48,137 nucleotides of DNA from an uncultured Barnesiella sp. GTDB lineage: Bacteria > Bacteroidota > Bacteroidia > Bacteroidales > Barnesiellaceae. Within the stretch, counting starts at the first letter, position 1. Every line of letters starts with the position of its first letter. The stretch is taken from NCBI GenBank assembly GCA_944320015.1, contig CALUFO010000019.1, forward strand, positions 1-48,137, in the 5' to 3' direction. A program made the position numbers and the translations under genes. This document shows positions 32,738-41,334 of this stretch, piece by piece. The notes beneath the pieces are model-generated. The model did no database searches and was not told the DNA's origin. It saw nothing but the letters and a program-made list of their open reading frames with translations.

Positions 32738-34120
32738 ATGGAAAACAAACATAAAAAAAATATCGATCGAAGAGATTTCTTGAAAGTGTTGGGGGGCACA
32801 GCCGTGGCTTCGGCAACTATCCTTCCCGGCTGTAAAGAGCGGAAAGACTCAGCATACACGGCAACGACCGAAATCCCTACCGACCAAATGACTTACCGGA
32901 CAAACCCGGGCAACAACGACCGGGTATCGTTGCTCGGCTACGGCATGATGCGGTTGCCGCTCATACCCTCGCCCGACGGCACGCACGACACAATCGACCA
33001 AGAAGCGGTAAACGAGTTGGTCGATTACGCCATCGCACACGGCGTGAACTACTTCGACACCTCCCCCGTGTATGTGCAGGGAGGTTCCGAAAAATCGACC
33101 GCCATCGCCTTGAAACGATACCCCCGCGATAAATATTTCATCGCCACAAAACTGTCGAACTTTTCCAACTTCACACGAGAAAACTCTATCGCCATGTATC
33201 GCCAATCGTTTGTCGACCTGCAAGTGGATTATATCGACTATTACCTGCTTCACTCGATAGGCAACGGCGGCATCGAGACTTTCAGGGCTCGATACATCGA
33301 CAACGGGATTATCGACTTTCTTTTGGAAGAGCGCAAGGCGGGACGTATCCGCAATCTCGGCTTTTCGTTCCACGGAACACAAGACGTATTCGACGAAGTA
33401 CTGGCCATGCACGAGACGGTGCATTGGGACTTCGTACAGATACAGCTCAATTATGTAGACTGGCGACACGCCTCGGGGCGCAACGTCAATGCCGAATATC
33501 TCTATGCCGAGCTGGAAAAACGCCATATTCCCGCAATCATCATGGAGCCCCTGCTGGGAGGCCGCCTGTCAAACGTACACGACCATATCGCCGCCAAGCT
33601 CAAACAGCGCAAACCCGAGTCGAGCGTAGCCTCGTGGGCGTTCCGATTCGCTGGTTCATTTCCCGGTGTGCTCACCGTGTTAAGCGGCATGACCTACATG
33701 GAACACTTGCAAGACAACCTGCGCACCTACTCCCCTCTCGACCCGCTCACCCCCGACGACCGGGAGTTTCTTGAAGAGACCGCCCAGTTGATGATGCGCT
33801 ATCCCACTATCCCCTGCAATGACTGTAAATACTGCATGCCTTGTCCCTACGGGTTGGATATTCCGGGCATTCTGCTCCACTTCAACAAATGTATCAACGA
33901 AGGGAATATGCCGGCTTCGTCACAAGACGAAAATTACCGCAAAGCCCGCAGGGCATTCCTCATCGGATATGACCGCAGTGTGCCCAAACTAAGGCAGGCC
34001 AACCACTGTATCGGGTGTGGACAGTGCAATCCCCATTGCCCGCAAAGCATCGATATTCCCAAAGAAATGCAACGTATCGACAAATTTGTCGAAGACTTGA
34101 AACAGGAAAAAGAATTTTAA
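32738..34120 (+). CDS. Tat-exported aldo/keto reductase with C-terminal iron-sulfur domain
   Basis: A 460-residue protein with a Tat signal (DRRDFLKVLGGTAVASATILPGC, Cys32 possibly lipidated), an aldo/keto reductase barrel (~60-350) and a ferredoxin-like tail with CNDCKYCMPCPYG and CIGCGQCNPHCP. Catalytic Asp/Tyr in FDTSPVY, Lys in IATKLS and His in YLLHSIG are all present. An exported reductase cannot rely on cytosolic NADPH, so electrons probably arrive through the iron-sulfur centres, plausibly from the membrane ferredoxin 18 bases upstream. The substrate is unknown. Confidence 0.87.
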   Translation: MENKHKKNIDRRDFLKVLGGTAVASATILPGCKERKDSAYTATTEIPTDQMTYRTNPGNNDRVSLLGYGMMRLPLIPSPDGTHDTIDQEAVNELVDYAIAHGVNYFDTSPVYVQGGSEKSTAIALKRYPRDKYFIATKLSNFSNFTRENSIAMYRQSFVDLQVDYIDYYLLHSIGNGGIETFRARYIDNGIIDFLLEERKAGRIRNLGFSFHGTQDVFDEVLAMHETVHWDFVQIQLNYVDWRHASGRNVNAEYLYAELEKRHIPAIIMEPLLGGRLSNVHDHIAAKLKQRKPESSVASWAFRFAGSFPGVLTVLSGMTYMEHLQDNLRTYSPLDPLTPDDREFLEETAQLMMRYPTIPCNDCKYCMPCPYGLDIPGILLHFNKCINEGNMPASSQDENYRKARRAFLIGYDRSVPKLRQANHCIGCGQCNPHCPQSIDIPKEMQRIDKFVEDLKQEKEF

Positions 34121-34126
34121 TCTAAC

Positions 34127-35275
34127 ATGGAGTACAGAGTATTAGGAAGAACCGGCATACGGGTAAGCGCCATAGCGCTCGGCTGCGAGGGATTCATGAA
34201 CAAAACGGCCAAAGAGGTGAAAGCCGATTTCGATTTTGCTATCGACAACGGTATCAACTTCGTCGACATCTATTCTTCGAATCCCGAGTTGCGATCCCAC
34301 ATCGGAGCCGCATTGGAGGGTCGTAGGGAAAATTTTGTCATACAAGGGCACCTATGCACCACTTGGGAAAACGGCCAATATCTGCGCACCCGTGACTTGC
34401 AAAAAGCCGAAGCCTCGTTCGACGATCTGCTTCACCGACTTCGCACCAACTACCTCGATATAGGCATGATACACTATGTCGATGCCGAAGATGATTTCCA
34501 CACAGTATTCGACCACGGAATCATCGACATGGCCCTGCGGTTGAAAGCCGAGGGGAAAATACGCCACATCGGCATGAGCAGCCACAATCCCGTTATCGCC
34601 AAAATGGCGGTGAAAACCCGGCTGATCGATGTCATACTCTTCTCGGTAAACCCCTGCTACGACCTGCTCCCTCCCAACGAAGATGTCGATGTGCTATTCG
34701 CCCAAGAGAGCTACAACCGCACATTGCACAACATCGACCCCGCACGGGAACAATTCTACAACCTATGCGCCCGGGAAGGTGTGGGTATCGATGTGATGAA
34801 AGTCTTTGGCGGAGGCGATTTGCTCAATCGGGAAAACTCTCCTTTCGGTTTCGCCCTCACCCCGGTACAAGCCCTCGAATACGCCTTGACCCGCCCCGGC
34901 GTGGCCGCAGTTATGGTAGGCTGCAAAAACAGGAACGAAATAGCCGAGGCCGTCGCTTGGTGCGACGCTTCGCCCGAAGAGCGGGACTACACCTCGGCCT
35001 TGGCTCGCTCCGACAAATTTTCTTGGCAGGGGCACTGCATGTATTGCGGACACTGCGCCCCCTGCACCTCGAAAATAGACATTGCCTCGGTGAACAAATT
35101 TTATAATTTAACTGTTTTTCAAAATGAAATTCCCGAAACCGTGCGAGAACATTACAAGGCACTTCCACACCACGCATCGGAATGTGTCGAATGCGGAGCC
35201 TGCGAGACTCGTTGTCCGTTTGGCGTGAAAATCATCGAATCCATGCGACGAGCCGCACAACAATTTGGGTATTGA
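34127..35275 (+). CDS. Aldo/keto reductase-like protein with iron-sulfur tail, catalytic residues altered
   Basis: A 382-residue protein without signal peptide: reductase barrel (1-~280) and C-terminal clusters CMYCGHCAPC and CVECGACETRCPFG. In the barrel, the region matching FDTAxxYG reads FVDIYSSNPE, with Asn at the catalytic Tyr position, and the region matching the catalytic Lys (xxTKxG) reads FVIQGHLC. The His (MIHYVD) is kept. It therefore may not be an NADPH-dependent aldo/keto reductase, and could be an electron-transfer or binding partner. Starts six bases after the Tat reductase. Confidence 0.82.
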   Translation: MEYRVLGRTGIRVSAIALGCEGFMNKTAKEVKADFDFAIDNGINFVDIYSSNPELRSHIGAALEGRRENFVIQGHLCTTWENGQYLRTRDLQKAEASFDDLLHRLRTNYLDIGMIHYVDAEDDFHTVFDHGIIDMALRLKAEGKIRHIGMSSHNPVIAKMAVKTRLIDVILFSVNPCYDLLPPNEDVDVLFAQESYNRTLHNIDPAREQFYNLCAREGVGIDVMKVFGGGDLLNRENSPFGFALTPVQALEYALTRPGVAAVMVGCKNRNEIAEAVAWCDASPEERDYTSALARSDKFSWQGHCMYCGHCAPCTSKIDIASVNKFYNLTVFQNEIPETVREHYKALPHHASECVECGACETRCPFGVKIIESMRRAAQQFGY

Positions 35276-35436
35276 CACAGTCCCCAAAACGACTATCACA
35301 TGAAGTAAATAACCGAGAAGCTCACCCCTGTGGCTTCTGCCGAATTGCGCTGTGGACACACATAGAGAGCCTCCCGAGAGACTTCTCTCCGAAACAGCCA
35401 GTTTGCAAACCGAAAAAAGAAGAATTGTATAAACGA

Positions 35437-37359
35437 ATGAAAACTACATTTTTGCTCCTTTCTTTATGCTTGGCCGGACCCGCTTCGGCTCAAAACGACA
35501 CCCCCAACGAAAACACGCTCCTTGCCATGGCCGGGAAACCTACCGACCCGATTCACATCGACGAAGTTGTCGTTACCGGCACACGCAATGAAACGGATGT
35601 GCGACATCTTTCCCAGACCGTATCAGTAGTGGGGCGTTCCGTGATCGAACAGAGTATGCAGCCGTCACTCCTGCCCGTGCTGACCGAACAGGTGCCGGGA
35701 CTTTTCGTCACCGAGCGTGGCGTGATGGGCTACGGCGTGTCCGATGGACAGGCCGGAACCATCTCCTTGCGCGGCCTGAGCGGAGGCAGCGCACAACTGA
35801 TGGTGCTGATTGACGGGCATCCACAGTATGCTGGCATTTTCGGGCACCCGATAGCCGATGCCTACCAGTCGCTGCTTGCCGACCGGGTGGAGGTGCTACG
35901 CGGCCCGGCATCCGTGCTCTACGGCTCGAACGCTATGGGCGGTGTCATTAACATCGTCACCCGCAAGATGCACGAGGACGGAGTACGCACCGACCTTCAC
36001 GCCGGTTATGGCTCGTACAACACGCTGGAAACGGAACTGACCAACCGTGTACGCAAAGGACAGTTCAACAGCGTGGTGAGCGGCTCTTACAACCGCACGG
36101 ACGGGCATCGTGCCGATATGGGATTCGAGCAATACGGCGGCTACGCCAAGCTGGGCTACGAGGTCACCGACAACTGGAACATGTATGCCGACGTGAACGT
36201 GACGCACTTCAACGCTTCTTATCCCGGTCCGGTGTCAGCTCCATTGGTAGACGGTGACCAGCGTATCACACGCGGAGTGACATCCTTTGCCCTCAGCAAC
36301 AACTACGAAAAGACCTCCGGCGCCCTGAGTTTCTTTTACAACTGGGGCGACCATTGGGTTAACGACGGCTATACCCCCAGTGCAGGCGAGACCTCACAGG
36401 ACGGGCGTTTCAATTCCAACGACGACATGATGGGCGTGTCGCTCTACCAGAGCACCCGGTTCTGGAAGGGAAACCGTATCACGCTGGGCTTCGACTGGTT
36501 CCGTTACGGCGGCAAGGCTTGGACGGACTATGTGTCGGGTGAGAATGCCGGAACACGCAGCTACTTGGTGGACAAGCACGAGTATGAGGTGGCCGGTTAT
36601 GTAGATTTCCGTCAAGACATCGGGCACTGGCTGACGCTGAATGCCGGACTTCGCGTTGACCACCACTCGCGTGTCGGTACGGAGTGGATTCCGCAAGCCG
36701 GACTCGCCTTTCATCTGCCGCACGCCATCGAACTGAAAACATCTGCCACCAAAGGGTTCCGTTATCCCATCCTGCGTGAGATGTATATGTTCCCTCCGCA
36801 GAATCCCGACTTGCAGCCGGAGTCGATGTGGAACTACGAGATTGCCCTGTCGCAGACGTTGCTGGACGGACGGTTCAAATACGGAGTAAATGTCTTCTAC
36901 ATCGACGGCAAGAACCTCATCATGCGCTTGCCCAATCCCAATGGAACAGGTATGCTCAACCAGAACTCCGGCACGATAGATAATACCGGCGTGGAACTTC
37001 AAGCAGCATACCGCATCAATAGGGAGTGGTCGGTAGACGGCAATTACAGTTTCCTGCACATGGAGAATCCGGTCATTGCCGCACCGGAGCATAAACTATA
37101 TGCCGGAGCCAATTTCACCAAAGGCCGCTGGAGCGTTTCCTCAGGTCTGCAATATATTGCTGGACTGTACACAACCGTTGGCGACAATCCGCAGCAGGAG
37201 GATTTTGTACTGTGGAATCTGCGGGGCTCTTTCCGCATCTGCAAGTGGCTTAATGTCTGGGCGCGCGGCGAGAACCTGCTGGCTCAGAAATATGAAATCA
37301 ATGCCGGCTATCCCATGCCACGCGCCACGGTCATGGCCGGCGTAAACCTGAAATTCTAA
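35437..37359 (+). CDS. TonB-dependent receptor (no N-terminal CarboxypepD domain)
   Basis: A 640-residue outer membrane receptor: signal MKTTFLLLSLCLAGPASA, TonB-box-like IHIDEVVVTGTRNETDV, plug (QVPGLFVTERGVMGYG, ISLRGLSGGSAQLMVLIDGHPQYAG, DRVEVLRGPASVLYGSNAMGGVINIVT) and a barrel ending in MAGVNLKF. It has no SusD partner, so it likely takes up a small chelate or cofactor. The ATG at 35437 was chosen because it begins the signal peptide; 161 bases upstream are non-coding with a small hairpin. Its base usage seems a little different from the redox genes on either side. Confidence 0.9.
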   Translation: MKTTFLLLSLCLAGPASAQNDTPNENTLLAMAGKPTDPIHIDEVVVTGTRNETDVRHLSQTVSVVGRSVIEQSMQPSLLPVLTEQVPGLFVTERGVMGYGVSDGQAGTISLRGLSGGSAQLMVLIDGHPQYAGIFGHPIADAYQSLLADRVEVLRGPASVLYGSNAMGGVINIVTRKMHEDGVRTDLHAGYGSYNTLETELTNRVRKGQFNSVVSGSYNRTDGHRADMGFEQYGGYAKLGYEVTDNWNMYADVNVTHFNASYPGPVSAPLVDGDQRITRGVTSFALSNNYEKTSGALSFFYNWGDHWVNDGYTPSAGETSQDGRFNSNDDMMGVSLYQSTRFWKGNRITLGFDWFRYGGKAWTDYVSGENAGTRSYLVDKHEYEVAGYVDFRQDIGHWLTLNAGLRVDHHSRVGTEWIPQAGLAFHLPHAIELKTSATKGFRYPILREMYMFPPQNPDLQPESMWNYEIALSQTLLDGRFKYGVNVFYIDGKNLIMRLPNPNGTGMLNQNSGTIDNTGVELQAAYRINREWSVDGNYSFLHMENPVIAAPEHKLYAGANFTKGRWSVSSGLQYIAGLYTTVGDNPQQEDFVLWNLRGSFRICKWLNVWARGENLLAQKYEINAGYPMPRATVMAGVNLKF

Positions 37360-37380
37360 CCTCTATAAAATAAATATACT

Positions 37381-38361
37381 ATGCAAACCAAATTCATCTC
37401 TATCGTCTTATGGTCACTCCTGACGGTGACATTTGGGTTCGGCTGCAACTCCCAAGCCCAAAATCAAGAACAATCACTCTCACAAAAAGAACAAAGTGTC
37501 GCCAAAGTATATATGTTTAAAGAGATTACGCCCGAGAATCTGGTAAAAATCTACGAAGTTCTGGGACGTGAAGCTACCGGCAAAGTAGCTATAAAACTAT
37601 CAACCGGCGAACCGGGTGGCCATAACTTCCTGCAACCGGCTCTTATCAAAGGACTCGTACAGCAAGTAAACGGGACCATCATCGAGTGCAACACAGCCTA
37701 TGGAGGAGGCCGCTCCGATACTGAAAGCCATTTGAAAGCAGCTGCCGACCACGGATTTACGGCTATCGCCCCCGTCGATATTATGGACGCCAACGGTGAG
37801 ACAGACCTCCCGGTTACAGGGGGTAAACATCTCACCCGGGATATTGTAGGGAAAAACTTCCTGAATTATGATTTTACCATTGTCTTGTCTCACTTCAAGG
37901 GCCACGCTATGGGCGGATTCGGAGGCGCTATCAAAAATATGTCGATTGGTATCGCCTCGGCAAACGGCAAGCGTTATATCCATTCGGCCGGAGCAAGCAC
38001 GACCAGTTGGGGCAGCCCCGAACAAAACGATTTCCTCGAATCAATGGCCGAAGCCGCAAAAGCGGTAGCCGACCATTGCGGGGACAATATCCTTTACATC
38101 AGCGTGGCCAACAACCTGTCGGTAGACTGTGATTGCGACTCCTCTCCGGCAGACCCCGAAATGGGCGACATCGGCATTCTTGCCTCGCTCGACCCCGTGG
38201 CATTGGACAAAGCCTGTACCGACTTGGTTCGCAGCTCCGAAGACCACGGCAAGATTCATCTCATCGAGCGTATCGACTCCCGTAATGGAATGCATACCCT
38301 CAAATATGCCGAGCAGATAGGGCTTGGTAGCCAAGACTATCAATTGATAGCTCTCGACTGA
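37381..38361 (+). CDS. DUF362 family lipoprotein
   Basis: A 326-residue exported protein with signal peptide ending near FGFGC (Cys22, probable lipid site) and the DUF362 core: VAIKLSTGEPGGHNFLQPALIKGLVQ, ECNTAYGGGRSD, VLSHFKGHAMGGFGGAIKNMSIGIA, and DPVALDKACTDLV. DUF362 proteins often come with ferredoxins and are of unsettled function. This one lacks the usual ferredoxin domain, but neighbours provide many. It lies 21 bases after the TonB receptor gene, so belongs to the same transcript, and a strong hairpin follows. Confidence 0.87.
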   Translation: MQTKFISIVLWSLLTVTFGFGCNSQAQNQEQSLSQKEQSVAKVYMFKEITPENLVKIYEVLGREATGKVAIKLSTGEPGGHNFLQPALIKGLVQQVNGTIIECNTAYGGGRSDTESHLKAAADHGFTAIAPVDIMDANGETDLPVTGGKHLTRDIVGKNFLNYDFTIVLSHFKGHAMGGFGGAIKNMSIGIASANGKRYIHSAGASTTSWGSPEQNDFLESMAEAAKAVADHCGDNILYISVANNLSVDCDCDSSPADPEMGDIGILASLDPVALDKACTDLVRSSEDHGKIHLIERIDSRNGMHTLKYAEQIGLGSQDYQLIALD

Positions 38362-38407
38362 TACCCCCGAAAATAATATTCCCTTGACCCTATTTCCCCG
38401 GTCCTAC

Positions 38408-38450
38408 AAACACGAGGAGCCACGGCATGCAACCGCGGCTCTTCGTGTTT
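38408..38450. terminator. Bidirectional terminator-like hairpin between convergent genes
   Basis: Arms 38408-38425 and 38433-38450 pair over 18 bases with two mismatches (AAACACGA.GAGCC core) around a 7-base loop. It ends in TTT on both strands and lies between the DUF362 gene and the convergent TonB receptor gene. Confidence 0.75.
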
Positions 38451-38479
38451 AAAACCTGCCCTATATCGATTACTCTGAG

Positions 38480-40786
38480 CTAAAACGAGAACTTCACCCC
38501 AGCAAAGTAGCTACGAGGCATAGATGGGCCATAGATATAACCCGAGTCACGGTCTTTCCCTTGATCGAAATCGCGCTGATAGGCATTGAAAATATTCTGC
38601 ACTCCGGCATTCACCTGTAACGTGATGAGTTTATAGAGAGTAAAATCGTACGACACTTTCAGATTCATATCGAAGAAATCGGGAGTGGTCTCGGCCACGT
38701 CTTTGGGAATATACCCTTTCATGTGCTGCACGAGCATAGAGCCCGTATAGGTTCCCGAGAGAGCGATATTCAACGGTTTTATCGGGGTATAAGTAGCCGT
38801 GAAATAGCCATACCAGTCGGGAGTGCGGAATATGCGCCTTTCGGCGGGGACAGTCTCGTCCTCGCTCCACTTCTCGGGCTCGGTATAATGGCTTTGCTGC
38901 CAAGTGACTCCGGCCTGTAACTGGATAAGCGAAAGATAGGCGATCTTGCCTTCGACCGTTATGCCGGCAACCTCGGCGCCTTTCCCGTTGCGACGCTCTT
39001 TCACCGTGGCGTGATGAACTTCGTCCCAGCCTATATCTTCCAACACAAACACATCATTCAACCGGGTATAGAACCCTTCGAGCAACAGATTACACTGGAA
39101 CGCCCCGAAACGACGATACATATCGGCCGACAGGCTCAGGCTATGCGACTTTTCCTCTTTCAGATTTCCAGCCTGTTGTATAATCGTGCCCTCGCCGCCC
39201 ACTGCGGCCACATGCAAATCCTCGTCGTAGGTCTGAGGAGCCCGGAATCCCGACGAATAACTAAACCGCAAATTGACACTCGGCACAGGATTGAAACGCA
39301 CATTGGCTCTCGGGCTGAAAATCACATGGTCGATAAGGTTGTGTTTGTCGAGCCTTCCCCCCACGAGGAAACTCCAACGCTCGTTTTTCCACTCGTTCTG
39401 CAAGAATGCGCTCCCGATATGGACCTCTTGGCGGGTCTTGCGATTGTATCCTTTCATTTCGTCGTGCAACTTGTCATAGTTATACTCGACACCGGCGGTC
39501 AAGTCGGCCGGCATGAAAAGGCACCGGTCGAAACTATATATATACTGTCCTCCGGCCACAACCGTGAGGTCACTGGTTTCGCCATAAGCATCGAGATTCT
39601 GTTTTGTCCCGTAGTAACTGTTTCGGTCGATATGTTGCGCCGAGACATATATATTCGCCCGATGCTTCTCATTGGGCGAAAACAGGCTGTAATTAACGCC
39701 TCCTCCATTGATCGAGTGGTCCAGTTGCTCGGCTATATCGGCCTCGTGCGGGGGACGGCTCAACAAATTGCCGCCCCGGCGATACTCGTCGATATGATGA
39801 TATTCGAGCGTGAGTTTGGAGTAATTGCTGGTTTTCAAATAGGAGCGGAATCCCAGTGTCTGGGCGTTCAATTCGGGCAACTCGGTAAACCCGTCGCCGT
39901 CGTGGTCATAACCGCCTCGCTCACGGTTCTGCCCGAATACATACAAACCGGCTTTTCCGTCGTCGGTTACCAACGATGCGTTCAGCGATGTCGTGTTTTC
40001 AATATCGGCGCTCCCTCCTATCGAGGTCACATTGTGCGAGAGCGAACCACTATTACGCAAAGGTTCTTTGGTAATAATATTAATAGTCCCGGCAATGGCC
40101 GAGGCGCCAAACAACGCCGAACCGCCGCCACGCATCACTTCGACCCGCTCGATCATATTGGCCGGAATCTGTTCCAAGCCATACACCCCCGACAACGCGC
40201 TGAATATCGGGCGGGAATCCATCAATATCTGCGTATATGGACCGTCGAGTCCATTGATACGCACCTGTTGGAATCCGCAGTTTTGGCAATCATTCTCAAC
40301 CCTCACTCCCGGCTGGAAATTCAAACCCTGAGCCAATGTATTGGAGTTGGTATGTTCAAAGGTTTTTATATTCAACACATTGACCAGTGTAGGCGCCAGC
40401 TGGCGTGTGGTCTCACTACGATTGGCCGAGACCACAACCCCGTCCAACGCCACGGTACTGGGCTCGATTTCAAAGTCGATTTCTATCGTAGTCCCTTTTT
40501 TCAACGACACTTTACGGCTCTCGGTCTTATAGCCCACCGACGAAGCGTTGAGTATAAACTCCCCTTCCGGCAGGTTTTTCAAGAAATAGTGCCCCGAGGC
40601 GTCGGTTATCGTCCCCACGGTCGTTCCTTTCAAAGAAATACTGATGTAGGGCAAGTGCTCCCGGGTGGTTTTGTCCAAAACATGGCCTACAATATTTATA
40701 TCAAGCGATTTCTGCGTGCCAGGCTCGGCTGGCGACACGGCTATGACATGCCACAGGCATATCCACAAAACTAAATACTTTTTCAT
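38480..40786 (-). CDS. TonB-dependent receptor with N-terminal CarboxypepD domain
   Basis: A 768-residue receptor: signal peptide (~1-21), CarboxypepD_reg-like domain (~32-115; DINIVGHVLDKTTREHLPYIS), plug (~125-245) with ENDCQNCGFQQVRINGLDG and NMIERVEVMRGGGSALFGASA, and a barrel ending YFAGVKFSF. The CxxC in the plug (DCQNCGF) is unusual. No SusD partner. The gene upstream encodes a small His-rich membrane protein, which suggests a metal or metal complex as cargo. Metal specificity is inference. Confidence 0.9.
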   Translation of the reverse strand: MKKYLVLWICLWHVIAVSPAEPGTQKSLDINIVGHVLDKTTREHLPYISISLKGTTVGTITDASGHYFLKNLPEGEFILNASSVGYKTESRKVSLKKGTTIEIDFEIEPSTVALDGVVVSANRSETTRQLAPTLVNVLNIKTFEHTNSNTLAQGLNFQPGVRVENDCQNCGFQQVRINGLDGPYTQILMDSRPIFSALSGVYGLEQIPANMIERVEVMRGGGSALFGASAIAGTINIITKEPLRNSGSLSHNVTSIGGSADIENTTSLNASLVTDDGKAGLYVFGQNRERGGYDHDGDGFTELPELNAQTLGFRSYLKTSNYSKLTLEYHHIDEYRRGGNLLSRPPHEADIAEQLDHSINGGGVNYSLFSPNEKHRANIYVSAQHIDRNSYYGTKQNLDAYGETSDLTVVAGGQYIYSFDRCLFMPADLTAGVEYNYDKLHDEMKGYNRKTRQEVHIGSAFLQNEWKNERWSFLVGGRLDKHNLIDHVIFSPRANVRFNPVPSVNLRFSYSSGFRAPQTYDEDLHVAAVGGEGTIIQQAGNLKEEKSHSLSLSADMYRRFGAFQCNLLLEGFYTRLNDVFVLEDIGWDEVHHATVKERRNGKGAEVAGITVEGKIAYLSLIQLQAGVTWQQSHYTEPEKWSEDETVPAERRIFRTPDWYGYFTATYTPIKPLNIALSGTYTGSMLVQHMKGYIPKDVAETTPDFFDMNLKVSYDFTLYKLITLQVNAGVQNIFNAYQRDFDQGKDRDSGYIYGPSMPRSYFAGVKFSF

Positions 40787-40880
40787 TCTTTTCGATTCTA
40801 AATAATAAATACACAGGTTGCCTTCTCCAACTCCTCACGAGCGGGAAGAACACAATCATTCTATTCTCAAGCGGGAAATA

Positions 40881-41228
40881 TTATAGAATCGAAACAGGTG
40901 GAGCGCGCAGCCCATGTGCCCTCCACTCCTCGGTTATGCTATAAAATGAATAAACCGGGAGGTACAACCGGCAGCTATATGCAAACAATACCGCTGCAAA
41001 GAACAGCCACATCGCCGGCTCGGGCGTCGTGATGTTCGACAGGAGATGTATCAATTGGAACTCGGCCGTCGTATGCTCATGCCCCCCGCCTGGCTGGTAG
41101 GGGTGGGAATGGACTATCGTCACCCCGTTGATCACATGCGTGTGGGTAAACAGCGAGATACAGCCTATATACGAAAGAAACAATACAGGCAAAAAATATT
41201 TCGCTATGTCGTGGAGCAGCCGTTTCAC
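40881..41228 (-). CDS. Small His-rich membrane protein
   Basis: A 115-residue protein with hydrophobic segments near 11-28 and 70-95. Between them is a histidine-rich loop, LFTHTHVINGVTIVHSHPYQPGGGHEH (split here: THTHVING, TIVHSHPY, GGGHEHTT), suited to binding zinc, copper or nickel. I recall similar short proteins next to TonB receptors in Bacteroidetes but cannot name the family with certainty. A good -7 element is 24 bases upstream, and the TonB receptor gene follows after 94 bases. Confidence 0.75.
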   Translation of the reverse strand: MKRLLHDIAKYFLPVLFLSYIGCISLFTHTHVINGVTIVHSHPYQPGGGHEHTTAEFQLIHLLSNITTPEPAMWLFFAAVLFAYSCRLYLPVYSFYSITEEWRAHGLRAPPVSIL

Positions 41229-41251
41229 GATTGTCGTTTTACAGATGGGGG

Positions 41252-41280
41252 CAAAGATACGACATTCCGGCCGGTTCTAC
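41252..41280 (-). promoter_or_regulatory. Promoter of the His-rich protein/TonB receptor pair
   Basis: Minus-strand TATCTTTG (41259-41252) is an exact -7 match, with ATTG about 20 bases upstream as an imperfect -33. The spacer holds CCGGCCGG, a perfect palindrome that a metal regulator could use; this last point is speculative. Confidence 0.6.
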
Positions 41281-41334
41281 AATAGATAAAATCACGGCGG
41301 GATATCTCCCGGGACAGAGGTATATCACCACTTG

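Noticed and set aside
35276-35436. Possible cobalamin riboswitch ahead of the first TonB receptor
   Set aside because: None of the conserved B12-box or core sequences could be found; only a 6-base hairpin is visible.
39011-40774. Long open frame antisense to the second TonB receptor
   Set aside because: Shadow of the real gene; no start context or domain.
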